Source of the DNA: JBBIJH01 sp037446075
GTDB taxonomy: Bacteria; Bacteroidota; Ignavibacteria; UBA10030; JAHEZR01
Assembly: GCA_037446075.1 (NCBI GenBank)
Contig: JBBIJH010000022.1
Span: forward strand, 1-27,238
Length of the DNA stretch: 27,238 nt
Reading direction: 5' to 3'
Shown here: positions 8,482-15,823 of the stretch, piece after piece
Numbering within the stretch: position 1 is the first letter of the stretch
Layout of the letters: each line of letters starts with the position of its first letter
Position numbers and translations under genes: made by a program
Notes under the pieces: generated by a model
The model's database searches: none
What the model saw: the letters and a program-made list of their open reading frames with translations, nothing else
What the model was told of the DNA's origin: nothing

Positions 8482-9420
8482 TCAACGAACTGAAGACCTC
8501 CCCTTTGTGCCCAGAAGTTCTCGCTTCAACATCGTCAACCCTTGAGTCACATCGCTGGGTTTGAACCCAAGCTCCGTTTCCACCTTGAGTGTGATGAACC
8601 CCGTATTCAAAGGCCTCCGGGCCTTCTGGTGGAGTTCTTCAGTCTTCACGGGATGAATGAGGTTGGAATCGAAACCGAACACCTGTGCCACCCTCTGGGC
8701 AAATTCAAAGCGACTTAGCCTTTCTGATCCGCTCAGGTGAAACACCCCCTCCGCCTCTTGCTCGACAACGCGAAGAATACCGTAGGCGAGGTCGTGGACA
8801 TACGTAGGATTGCAGACCTGGTCCGTCGCTGCACGGATTGCGTTTCCCTTGCTCAGATTATCGATGACCCACAGCCCAAAATTTTGCTTCACATTCTTTC
8901 CACAACCGTAAAGAACGATCGTCCGGATAATCGCGTAAGGAGTATCGCCCATACGGACAACATTCTCGCTTGCGAGCTTGGTCTTGCCATAGTAGTTAAT
9001 AGGGTTGGGCCGGTCTTCCTCAGTGTACGGACCCCGAAGTCCGTCAAAGACATAGTCCGTGGAAAGCTGAATCACCTTAGCCCGAATGGCCCGTGCGACA
9101 TCGACGAGATTCTCCACGCCATGGACATTCACTTTCCACGCCTGCTCGCGGTCGACTTCGCAGCGATCCACGTTCGTCATTGCTGCGGCGTTGATGACCA
9201 CTTCAGGGCGAAAGCTAGACAATAGGCTCTTGACATCACTCTTCGAGGTAATATCGAGCTGAGTGTAATCCAAAAGTGTATGATGGTTGAGATAGAAGGA
9301 GGGTTGGTAAGAGGTTAGCAGAAGTTCGTACCTTGAATCCTGAGCAAAAAGCTGTGCGAGCCGCTGCCCGAGAAGGCCGTTCGCGCCAGTCACGAGAATT
9401 CTTTTCATCCCCGCAGTCAT
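8482..9420 (-). CDS. RmlD-type SDR reductase (dTDP-4-dehydrorhamnose reductase family)
   Basis: 312 aa extended short-chain dehydrogenase. The Rossmann glycine motif TGANGLLG is at 11-18, the RmlD-like NAAAMTNVDRCE around 77-88, STDYVFDG at 120-127, and the catalytic YxxxK at Tyr144/Lys148. Family members reduce dTDP-4-dehydrorhamnose to dTDP-rhamnose with NAD(P)H; related proteins act on other nucleotide sugars. No rmlA, rmlB or rmlC is nearby, so the exact substrate is open. The ATG at 9420 has AGAGG seven bases upstream. A start four codons later (MKRILVTGANG) would fit the protein equally well. Confidence 0.85.
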   Translation of the reverse strand: MTAGMKRILVTGANGLLGQRLAQLFAQDSRYELLLTSYQPSFYLNHHTLLDYTQLDITSKSDVKSLLSSFRPEVVINAAAMTNVDRCEVDREQAWKVNVHGVENLVDVARAIRAKVIQLSTDYVFDGLRGPYTEEDRPNPINYYGKTKLASENVVRMGDTPYAIIRTIVLYGCGKNVKQNFGLWVIDNLSKGNAIRAATDQVCNPTYVHDLAYGILRVVEQEAEGVFHLSGSERLSRFEFAQRVAQVFGFDSNLIHPVKTEELHQKARRPLNTGFITLKVETELGFKPSDVTQGLTMLKRELLGTKGRSSVR

Positions 9421-9460
9421 TGTGCATCCTCTCTCGAACTGGCAACGAATGACTCGGTCT

Positions 9461-10396
9461 TCATCCCGTTACCTCGATCTCTTTCCGGGCCTGCGAAATA
9501 ATATCAATGCCATCCGAGCCGATATATGTAGCGTTAAAGGCGGCAATGCGGTTCGCAAACTTTGCGGCTGTAGCCACACTATGGTGTTTGGAAAAATGGT
9601 AGAAGAAAGCCGCAGCAAAGACATCGCCACATCCTGTTGGATCGACGATGCGCTCCATCTTTACGGGAGGAATATCGATCCGCTGGATTCTTTTGTGATC
9701 CTGCGCCCAGCCCGTTGCTCCGCGAGAACCTCGAGTCACAATGCAGCCACGGAGTCCAAGCGACAGAATCTGTTTCACGAGGTCTTCCTCGGGTAAGTAT
9801 TCCATCGGAAGGGCCGTAGCCTCCTCTTCATTCATCTGGACAGTGTCAGCCAGGTAACACCATCGCCGCCAGTTCTCTATGGGTTGTGGGAATCGCCTGT
9901 GCTGCGCATCAATGCCCAAAGTCAGGCTATGAAGGTCAAGATGGATATAAGTGTTCTGGAGCTGCGTCATCATGCGCAGTTTGTTCAACGTATCGAGCGT
10001 GAGATCGTAGCCCGAGATCATGTTCACCAGGGCTCCATCTGCAGGCAAGAACGCTTCGATCTTCTCGAAGGGAATCGGTGGTGCAATCGATTCAGAGCAC
10101 TCAACGCGCTTCTCTGTGTTCTCGTAGATCAGCGTCACCCGATTCGTTGCTCCTGGAAGCCGAAAGATCCCTGAAGTATCTACATTCGAGTATCGACGAA
10201 GCCGATGCACTAATGGCTCGTACTCTTCCTCGCCCACACCAAAGACAGGGCAGATGAGCGCATCTTCCACGATGTTGGCGAGAGTGGCGAGTGAAAAGAA
10301 AATTCCGCCCCATCGGAATTCATCTGATCCACTCGAGAAGGTTTCCTGGTTCTCAAAACGGTCGAGGCAGAGATGGCCAATGACGATGAGCTTCAT
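9461..10396 (-). CDS. PfkB/ribokinase-family sugar or nucleoside kinase
   Basis: 311 aa. The C-terminal PfkB signature DPTGCGDVFAAAF is at 252-264, with catalytic Asp258 and the anion-hole GCG; the N-terminal substrate-contact Asp is at 12 (CLDRF), and a GG pair sits at 30-31. The family phosphorylates a hydroxymethyl group of a sugar, nucleoside or related compound with ATP. The specific substrate cannot be read. The start lies 9 bp after the HisA-like stop, and AGG about nine bases upstream may serve as a weak RBS. The tight pairing suggests the kinase and the HisA-like enzyme act on connected metabolites (inference). Confidence 0.85.
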   Translation of the reverse strand: MKLIVIGHLCLDRFENQETFSSGSDEFRWGGIFFSLATLANIVEDALICPVFGVGEEEYEPLVHRLRRYSNVDTSGIFRLPGATNRVTLIYENTEKRVECSESIAPPIPFEKIEAFLPADGALVNMISGYDLTLDTLNKLRMMTQLQNTYIHLDLHSLTLGIDAQHRRFPQPIENWRRWCYLADTVQMNEEEATALPMEYLPEEDLVKQILSLGLRGCIVTRGSRGATGWAQDHKRIQRIDIPPVKMERIVDPTGCGDVFAAAFFYHFSKHHSVATAAKFANRIAAFNATYIGSDGIDIISQARKEIEVTG

Positions 10397-10405
10397 AATG
10401 GTAAC

Positions 10406-11143
10406 CTATACTCGCCGGGTAGGTGCAAGATTCGTGAGTTCTCGCTCACACTGTCGCCAAAGCTCTTGGCATGGAAATCTATTCTCATAAAGGGCTCGGC
10501 CGATGATAACAGAATCAACTCCGAAGGGCTCCAGTTCTTGTATCCTTCGAAGATCTGGATAGCCTGCGATCCCACCCGCGGCCGTTACTTTGAGGCCGGT
10601 GCCTTCTACAAACTGCCGGATGGCGTTGAAATCCGGCCCGGCGAGGGTACCATCCCGTGAGACGTCACGGTAGATGGCCCGTTCCACCCCGAGCGATTTC
10701 AGCTGGAGTCCCAAAGAAATCAAGTTCGGCAGGGTGCTCTCTTTCCCAGAGTCAAGGGCCACAACAACCTTCCTCGGTCCGTACTGTGTAAGGAGACGAT
10801 TCAGGTCTTGCACGTTTGCGAGTACTTCTGTGGATAAGACCACTCTCGATGCCCCACTTTCGAAGAGGATAACCGCCGTCTCATATGTCTGAATCCCTGC
10901 GCTAACCTGAATCGGGATGTCCACTTTGCTGGTGATCTCCCGGATAACGTGGAGGTTCCTCGGTAAGCCGTCCATGGTCCCGTCTAGGTCAGCAACGTGC
11001 AGCAACTTAGCATTCTCACCTCGCCACAGGATTGCCATCTCAACCGGATCGTCGGAGTAGTCTCTCCCGAGGCCGGGTAAAGTTTGCACGAGCCGCGCAC
11101 ATTTTCCAGCTCTGATATCGATCGACGGAATGACGAGAATCAT
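10406..11143 (-). CDS. HisA-like (beta/alpha)8 isomerase, divergent; function uncertain
   Basis: 245 aa, the full length of HisA (ProFAR isomerase, histidine biosynthesis). HisA-like features are PSIDIRAGK with Asp9, HVADLDG (49-55), Asp131, SRDGTLAGP (162-170), AAGGI (188-192) and IIGRALYE (213-220). Family-defining residues are altered: the phosphate-binding GGGIR of strand 3 is SAGIQ (81-85), the active-site Thr of YTDI is Arg159, and the usual GW segment after Asp131 is absent. No other his gene is in the window; the neighbours are a PfkB kinase and an RmlD-like reductase. It is either a fast-evolving HisA or a paralogue for another ribosyl/aminosugar-phosphate Amadori rearrangement. The ATG at 11143 has no clear SD. 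Confidence 0.75.
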   Translation of the reverse strand: MILVIPSIDIRAGKCARLVQTLPGLGRDYSDDPVEMAILWRGENAKLLHVADLDGTMDGLPRNLHVIREITSKVDIPIQVSAGIQTYETAVILFESGASRVVLSTEVLANVQDLNRLLTQYGPRKVVVALDSGKESTLPNLISLGLQLKSLGVERAIYRDVSRDGTLAGPDFNAIRQFVEGTGLKVTAAGGIAGYPDLRRIQELEPFGVDSVIIGRALYENRFPCQELWRQCERELTNLAPTRRV

Positions 11144-11178
11144 ACAATCATTTCGCGGACGGGTTAGATGATTACATC

Positions 11179-11209
11179 AAAAACGACCGCTCGATAAAAG
11201 TAATCGGTC
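11179..11209 (-). terminator. Weak candidate intrinsic terminator upstream of the HisA-like gene
   Basis: On the minus strand GACCG and CGGTC (5-bp stem, 15-nt loop with a possible inner GAT/ATC pairing) are followed by GTTTTTG. The stem is short, so efficiency is doubtful. It could end the AAA+/VWA transcript or a small RNA from the spacer. Confidence 0.4.
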
Positions 11210-11463
11210 AACACCCGGGCACAGGCGATAAAATTCCTCCCTTCCCAGTTTCTCCAAGGAGCGACGCCTCGACCAGAAAGCTGTGCGTTGAACCTGGAGT
11301 AGCTGCCCGAAGTCAATCGCTTTGGTGTCACGAAACTCGATTTGCCTCAGCCGGTCCGGAATTCTTTCCCCTCGCGTCAAGGTACGACCGGGGGGCAGCA
11401 AAGAGGAATTGCTTTTCCAAGTCAAGGACTGAGAAAAAGAGAAATCTTTTCAGCATGCATTCA

Positions 11464-11492
11464 ATAATGCACATTTTTCACTTCAATTTCAA
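11464..11492 (-). promoter_or_regulatory. Weak candidate promoter in the spacer
   Basis: TTGAAA, 17 bases, CATTAT on the minus strand. With the hairpin at 11179-11209 it would define a transcript of roughly 275 nt with no good gene in it. Such matches occur by chance. Confidence 0.22.
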
Positions 11493-11522
11493 GCAAACGG
11501 AAAAATCTGAGAGAGGCGGGGA

Positions 11523-12626
11523 TCAGAAAGGACCGTTGATTCGTTTCCGTCGATTCCGGATGTAATCGACGAACACGTACTCGCCGAGCTTCGCGAGCGA
11601 GGAGTAGTAAGCGCGGCCGTGATTTGCCTTCGTAAGCTCTTCAACGAAGTTGATGAGGTAAGGATCGCGGGCAACCATGAACGTACTGATAACGATCTTC
11701 TCTCGTCGGCATGCGACTGCCTCATCGAGTGTTTTGTTCACGATCCGGGGGTCGAGGCCGAAGGAGTTTTTGTAGAGACGCCGATTGCTATCGAAGATCG
11801 CGGACGGTTTGCCATCCGTCACCAGAAAGATCTGCTTGTTGGCATTGTTATACCGGCGGAGGAGGTTCCGTGCAAGCTGCAAGCCCGCCTTCGTGTTCGT
11901 ATGATAGGGACCCACGTTTAAGAAGGGCAATTCGCTAAGGCTGACGACTTTCGCATCGTCTCCAAAGACGACAAGGGTAAGATAATCCCGAGGATACTTT
12001 TGCATCACAAGCTCGGCGAGTGCAAGCGCCACTTGCTTCGCTGGTGTGATGCGGTCTTCTCCGTACAGGATCATGCTGTGGCTGATGTCGATCATCAGCA
12101 CGGTGGCGCAGGAACTCATGTGTTCTGTTTCGTAGACCTCGAGATCCTCTTCTCGGAGAGTAAACTCATCGATCCCGTCACGCTTGAAGGCATTTGTAAG
12201 AGTGGAGGTCAGGTCGATATTTGTCGGCATGTCACCGAATGTCCACTTGCGGGTTTCGCTCAGCCGGTCGACTCCTGTTCCTGTATGCGGGGTCTCGTGA
12301 AATCCAGTGTTGCTCTTCTTGAGAGAAGAGAAGATTTCATTCAGTGCATCCTGGCGGATTCTCTGGACCCCCTTCGTCGTGAGGATCATCATATCCTTGG
12401 CGTCCTCGATGATTCCCATCTCCTTCAGCTTGTTCACCAAATCTTCCAGTGTCATGTTCTCATCAAACAGCCCGTACTCCTGGGCGAGTTGCTTTAGCCA
12501 TTCCACCGCTTCATCCACATCACCGCTTGTTTGAAGTAGAAGATAACTGAAGAGCGAGATAAGCGACTGGAGCCGTTGCTCATCCGTCATCGAGTCGGGG
12601 GTCCATTTGGAATAGCGGAACTGCAT
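11523..12626 (-). CDS. VWA-domain (MIDAS) protein, partner of the AAA+ ATPase
   Basis: 367 aa, cytoplasmic (no signal peptide). The N-terminal half is helical and uncharacterised. The von Willebrand A domain spans about 172-355, with the metal-ion-dependent adhesion site DISHS (180-184), a Thr in YHTNTKAG (241-248) and the third MIDAS Asp in LVTDGKPS (268-275). MoxR-type AAA+ ATPases are commonly paired with VWA proteins that deliver substrates for metal insertion or complex assembly (RavA-ViaA, CoxD-CoxE, ChlI-ChlD). The AAA+ gene lies two genes upstream on the same strand. An apparent inserted gene separates the two, ending 21 bp before this start. The target protein or metal is unknown. 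Confidence 0.88.
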   Translation of the reverse strand: MQFRYSKWTPDSMTDEQRLQSLISLFSYLLLQTSGDVDEAVEWLKQLAQEYGLFDENMTLEDLVNKLKEMGIIEDAKDMMILTTKGVQRIRQDALNEIFSSLKKSNTGFHETPHTGTGVDRLSETRKWTFGDMPTNIDLTSTLTNAFKRDGIDEFTLREEDLEVYETEHMSSCATVLMIDISHSMILYGEDRITPAKQVALALAELVMQKYPRDYLTLVVFGDDAKVVSLSELPFLNVGPYHTNTKAGLQLARNLLRRYNNANKQIFLVTDGKPSAIFDSNRRLYKNSFGLDPRIVNKTLDEAVACRREKIVISTFMVARDPYLINFVEELTKANHGRAYYSSLAKLGEYVFVDYIRNRRKRINGPF

Positions 12627-12647
12627 GCAGACTGCTATTTTAGTTGA

Positions 12648-13070
12648 TTATGCTGATTCCACTTTTTGTGCCGACGTTGCCTTCTGTAGCTTTACTGGGA
12701 GCACCACAGTTTTGTAGTTAAGGGACTGCTCGCCAAAGTTCACTAAGAGTCCGAATTTCAGATTCGCTGCTGAAAGGTATTTGATCACCTGTGCTAGATG
12801 TACATCCTCAAGGCGAGAAACTGATTTGAACTCCAGGACAAGCTCATCTTCAACCAGAAAATCGAGGCAAGACAGACCAACTGGCACGCTCTTGTAGTAT
12901 ACTTGAACAGGCTTCTCGGCTTCAAACTTCATTCGGGAGATAGACAGCTCATGCTCCATTGCTCGCTGATAATATTCCTCAGGGAATCCCGGTCCTAACT
13001 CTCTATGAATTTCCATGCAGATTCCGACGATGCGATAACACAAATCGTTGAGGTGTTTCGGTATTTCCAT
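12648..13070 (-). CDS. GxxExxY protein (PD-(D/E)XK-like)
   Basis: 140 aa. The name-giving motif is GFPEEYY (28-34) after HRELGPG, and the later CLDFLVEDELVLEFKS (68-83) provides Asp70, Glu80 and Lys82 in a PD-(D/E)XK-like arrangement. HLAQVIKYLSAANLKFGLLVNFG near 91-113 is typical of the family. These small proteins are widespread in Bacteroidota and relatives, often at isolated positions between unrelated genes. Their function is not established, though a nuclease fold is suggested. GGGAG about nine bases upstream may act as its RBS. It sits between an AAA+ gene and its VWA partner, which are normally adjacent, so it looks like a later insertion. Confidence 0.88.
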   Translation of the reverse strand: MEIPKHLNDLCYRIVGICMEIHRELGPGFPEEYYQRAMEHELSISRMKFEAEKPVQVYYKSVPVGLSCLDFLVEDELVLEFKSVSRLEDVHLAQVIKYLSAANLKFGLLVNFGEQSLNYKTVVLPVKLQKATSAQKVESA

Positions 13071-13082
13071 TGCTCACGCTCC

Positions 13083-13116
13083 CAGTAATGAGCTGAACTA
13101 GCAGAATGAGCAGTCA
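13083..13116 (-). repeat. TGAGC-rich intergenic repeat, copy 1 (overlaps the AAA+ stop codon)
   Basis: The plus strand has CAGTAATGAGC (13083-13093) and AATGAGCAGTCA (13105-13116). The latter covers the minus-strand stop codon. A related unit with the same two words lies at 22388-22441, again ending on a stop codon. Confidence 0.45.
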
Positions 13117-14613
13117 GTCGTCTTCTTCTCTTCCTCGTCCAAAGAAGATACTTCCGACGAGATCCTTGTATGCCGTCACGCGATCCGCCTCCTCCTTAGC
13201 GATCTTTGAGTGCTGATGCAATCCATCAAGGACAAACTCCATCGCGGAAGAAAGTTCAGCTCGATTTTCCTCCGGGATTTTCATATGCCTCTTTGTGAGT
13301 TCTCGCAAGCCTTTTACCTTGTCGAGTTCACGATAGTAGGCGTCAAGGCCCATTTCATCGGACACTTCAATTTTATTCCCAGCTTCAAACCACTGGATGA
13401 TCTTTCCGTACTCCGATTCGTCGATGCTTCTTCCTTCGGGGGATGGCCGGGAATGCTTCTTCAGTGGGTCGGGGAAGTACTTTCGGAATGTCTCTCTCAC
13501 CGCCTTGCCGATTTGAGCTTTACTAACTTTCACCTCGCCTTCCTGCTCACCTTCGAAGACGAGTTCTATCTTGCCCGGCATTCCCGGAAGGACGTGGGGA
13601 AGATCGCAGATGCGGGGGACGACGCAAGGCTCATTCAGGACGATGGCGCGGCGTTCAGCATTGCTGACGAGGTTCTCCATCGCAGAAATCGTGAGCCGTG
13701 CACTCACCCCGGACTTCTGGTCGACGAATTCATTTTTTCTTGCTTCAAAGGCGATATGTTCGATGATCTCTCGAAAATACCAGGGGATGATGATGTCACG
13801 CCCGTCACGCTGGATTGCTGCTTCCTGCTCTGTGATTCGTATCGCGTCTTGGAGCACCCGAGGATAGTGAGTGAGGATCTGAGAATCAATCCGATCTTTT
13901 AATGGGGTGATGATGTTGCCTCGGTTCGTGTAATCCTCTGGATTCGCTGTAAAGACAATCATGAGGTCGAGGGGAATGCGCACATTGAACCCCCGAATCT
14001 GGATATCCTTCTCTTCCATGATATTGAACAGTCCCACCTGAATTCTCGGTTGCAAGTCAGGCAGTTCGTTGATTGCAAAAATACCTCGGTTCGTCCGGGG
14101 AATAATCCCAAAATGAATTGCCCCTTCATGGGAGTAATGGAGGCGCTGTGAGGCCGCCTTGATTGGATCAATGTCTCCAATCAGATCTGCGATGGTCACA
14201 TCGGGGGTGGCGAGCTTCTCGCCATACCGGGAGTCGCGGTGAAGCCACTCAATCTCGACCTCATCACGGTATTCCTTTACGAGATCAACGCATCGCTTGC
14301 AGACGGGCCGATACGGGTTGTCGTTAATCTCGCATCCTTTGATGACAGGAATGAACTCGTCGAGGAAGTTGACCAAGCTCCGTACGATCCTCGTCTTCGC
14401 TTGACCACGAAGCCCGAGAAGAATCATATCGTGCTTTGCAAGGATCGCGTTGATAATAGAGGGAATCACGGTGTTCTCGTAACCGATGATGCCCGGGAAG
14501 AGCTGCTCGCTGTTGCGCAGCTTGCCAATGAGGTTGTTGCGGATCTCCTCTTTTACCGGAATGACTCTGTAATCATTCCGGCGGAGTTCACCGATTGTTC
14601 GCGCACGTTCCAT
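13114..14613 (-). CDS. MoxR/magnesium-chelatase-like AAA+ ATPase
   Basis: 499 aa. The nucleotide site reads GLRGQAKT (67-74), with Ala where Walker A normally has Gly, and the Walker B-like strand reads GIFAINELPDL (177-187), with Asn before the Glu instead of Asp. Sensor 1 is FTANPEDYT (221-229), and PLKDRIDSQI (237-246) is as in chelatase-type AAA+ proteins. A Cys cluster, CEINDNPYRPVCKRC (94-108, C-x10-C-x2-C), lies between Walker A and B. The C-terminal third is helical and ends in acidic residues. Family members remodel partner proteins, often to insert a metal or cofactor, with a VWA protein as adaptor; that partner is encoded just downstream. The start at 14613 follows a good promoter candidate at 14657-14685 by about 44 bases. 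Confidence 0.88.
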   Translation of the reverse strand: MERARTIGELRRNDYRVIPVKEEIRNNLIGKLRNSEQLFPGIIGYENTVIPSIINAILAKHDMILLGLRGQAKTRIVRSLVNFLDEFIPVIKGCEINDNPYRPVCKRCVDLVKEYRDEVEIEWLHRDSRYGEKLATPDVTIADLIGDIDPIKAASQRLHYSHEGAIHFGIIPRTNRGIFAINELPDLQPRIQVGLFNIMEEKDIQIRGFNVRIPLDLMIVFTANPEDYTNRGNIITPLKDRIDSQILTHYPRVLQDAIRITEQEAAIQRDGRDIIIPWYFREIIEHIAFEARKNEFVDQKSGVSARLTISAMENLVSNAERRAIVLNEPCVVPRICDLPHVLPGMPGKIELVFEGEQEGEVKVSKAQIGKAVRETFRKYFPDPLKKHSRPSPEGRSIDESEYGKIIQWFEAGNKIEVSDEMGLDAYYRELDKVKGLRELTKRHMKIPEENRAELSSAMEFVLDGLHQHSKIAKEEADRVTAYKDLVGSIFFGRGREEDD

Positions 14614-14656
14614 GAATGCCTACTCGCCCGAAGGAAACGGAAAAAAGATTTGATTC

Positions 14657-14685
14657 AATATATATCCTCGAGCAGTAAAATGCAA
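14657..14685 (-). promoter_or_regulatory. Promoter candidate for the AAA+/VWA operon
   Basis: On the minus strand TTGCAT (14680-14685), exactly 17 bases, then TATATT (14657-14662). It is the best sigma-70-like match in the divergent spacer and gives a leader of roughly 37 nt before the AAA+ start. Confidence 0.5.
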
Positions 14686-14709
14686 CACCCGCACACTGGG
14701 ATGAAGCAG

Positions 14710-14738
14710 TTGCAAGTGTTCCTAAAAAGTGGTAAGTT
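14710..14738 (+). promoter_or_regulatory. Promoter candidate for the LPS-larC operon
   Basis: TTGCAA (14710-14715), 17 bases, TAAGTT (14733-14738), extending to TAAGTTAG, close to TAnnTTTG. The heptosyltransferase ATG at 14750 is only 11 bases past the -10, so the transcript would be nearly leaderless. This fits the absence of an SD there. Confidence 0.4.
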
Positions 14739-14749
14739 AGGCCGTCCCT

Positions 14750-15811
14750 ATGAAGCCTGCAGTAAATAAAACACTTATCATCCGACTGAGTTCCATTGGC
14801 GACGTCATCCTCGCGTCTCCTCTCATCCGTGTTCTCAGGAAAAACTTCCCGACGGCACAGATCGATTTCCTTGTGAAGTCTGCTTATGCGGCTCTTGTCC
14901 GTTACAATCCTTATCTCACCAACATCATTGAACTTGACCCTGCAGGCGGTCTCAGACATCTTCGGGCACTCCGCGGCAGGATCCGTCGCGAGCGCTACGA
15001 CCTCGTCCTCGACATCCAGGGGAATTTTCGGAGCGTGTACCTGAGGCGTGCTGTTGCACCGCATCTCCTAACGGTGAGGAAACGGCGGCTGGCTCGCTTT
15101 GTCCTTATCAATTTCAAATGGAATGTCTATCGTTCCGCACCGCCAGTCTCCATTCGCTACCTTGAAGCCCTCTTGCCGTATGGAATCAAGGATGACAGTG
15201 AGGGGGTTGAGATTTTTGTTCCCCAGGAAATTTCCGATCGGGTGCAGGGGCATCTCTCAAAGGCGGGCCAGCATTCCGCTGGGCCCACGATTGGTATTTG
15301 TCCGGGAGCTCGGCACGAAAACAAGGCGTGGCCGCCGGATCGTTTTGCCGAGCTTGCACTCTCGCTCATGAAAGAGGAACAGGCAACCGTCCTTCTGTTC
15401 GGAGGGAAAGAGGAGTGGGCACGTTGCAAGGTTGTCGAAGAACGCATCCAGAAAGAATGTGTTGCCGGTGCGACGATTCTCAACTTAGCGGGGGGTTTCT
15501 CAATACTGGAAACGGCAGCGGCGATGGATCAATGTGACGTGGTTGTAGCCAACGACAGCGGGTTGCTCCATCTTGCAGCTGCACGGAAGAGAAAAGTCGT
15601 GGCGATCTTCGGTCCCACAGTTAGAGAGTTCGGTTTCTTTCCTTACGGGACCGAGAGCGTGGTGATCGAACGGGAGGGACTTTATTGTCGCCCCTGTACT
15701 CACCTCGGGCGGAGAGATTGCCCGGAAGGCCATTTTCGATGCATGAGGGAAATCAGTGTACAAGAAGTCCTCTCTGCGGTCAAGGCGTTCCTCCCCGTTG
15801 CTGTAACGTAA
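14750..15811 (+). CDS. LPS heptosyltransferase (glycosyltransferase family 9, WaaF-like)
   Basis: 353 aa, the usual length for this family. It transfers L-glycero-D-manno-heptose from ADP-heptose to the LPS inner core on the cytoplasmic face of the inner membrane. N-terminal motif RLSSIGDVILASP (12-24), central PGARHENKAWPP (185-196), donor-binding ANDSGLLHLAAA (267-278), GPT (288-290), and the C-terminal DCPEGHFRCM (323-332) are all typical of heptosyltransferases. It is the first gene of the plus-strand run that also contains Kdo transferase. WaaC/WaaF/WaaQ specificity cannot be assigned from sequence alone, though CPxGHxxCM favours the heptosyltransferase II type. Confidence 0.92.
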   Translation: MKPAVNKTLIIRLSSIGDVILASPLIRVLRKNFPTAQIDFLVKSAYAALVRYNPYLTNIIELDPAGGLRHLRALRGRIRRERYDLVLDIQGNFRSVYLRRAVAPHLLTVRKRRLARFVLINFKWNVYRSAPPVSIRYLEALLPYGIKDDSEGVEIFVPQEISDRVQGHLSKAGQHSAGPTIGICPGARHENKAWPPDRFAELALSLMKEEQATVLLFGGKEEWARCKVVEERIQKECVAGATILNLAGGFSILETAAAMDQCDVVVANDSGLLHLAAARKRKVVAIFGPTVREFGFFPYGTESVVIEREGLYCRPCTHLGRRDCPEGHFRCMREISVQEVLSAVKAFLPVAVT

Positions 15812-15823
15812 GCTGGGCCCGAC

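Larger units (their letters stand above)
11144..11522. other. 379-bp spacer without a convincing gene
   Basis: This lies between the VWA gene and the HisA-like gene. It contains a possible minus-strand promoter (11464-11492), a weak hairpin plus T-tract (11179-11209), and a 6-bp palindrome (TGCATT/AATGCA, about 11455-11470). The only long open frame (minus, 11177-11425, 82 codons) starts at TTG, has no RBS and no recognisable domain. No tRNA, SRP RNA, tmRNA or RNase P RNA signature was seen on either strand. Confidence 0.5.

Noticed and set aside
11300..11420. Possible structured RNA (SRP RNA or RNase P RNA) in the spacer on the minus strand
   Set aside because: A GGGAAGGGAGG word loosely resembles the SRP RNA tip, but the flanking conserved bases and pairing are absent. 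RNase P and tmRNA landmarks were also not found.
11177..11425. 82-codon minus-strand frame in the spacer before the HisA-like gene
   Set aside because: It starts with TTG, has no RBS, ends inside the hairpin candidate and shows no recognisable motif. It is kept only as part of the spacer description.
12882..12896. TGGCAC word resembling half of a sigma-54 promoter
   Set aside because: It lies inside the GxxExxY coding sequence and lacks the -12 TTGCA element at the required spacing.
13210..13902. Plus-strand open frame (230 codons) opposite the AAA+ gene
   Set aside because: Antisense to a clear AAA+ coding sequence; no family features.
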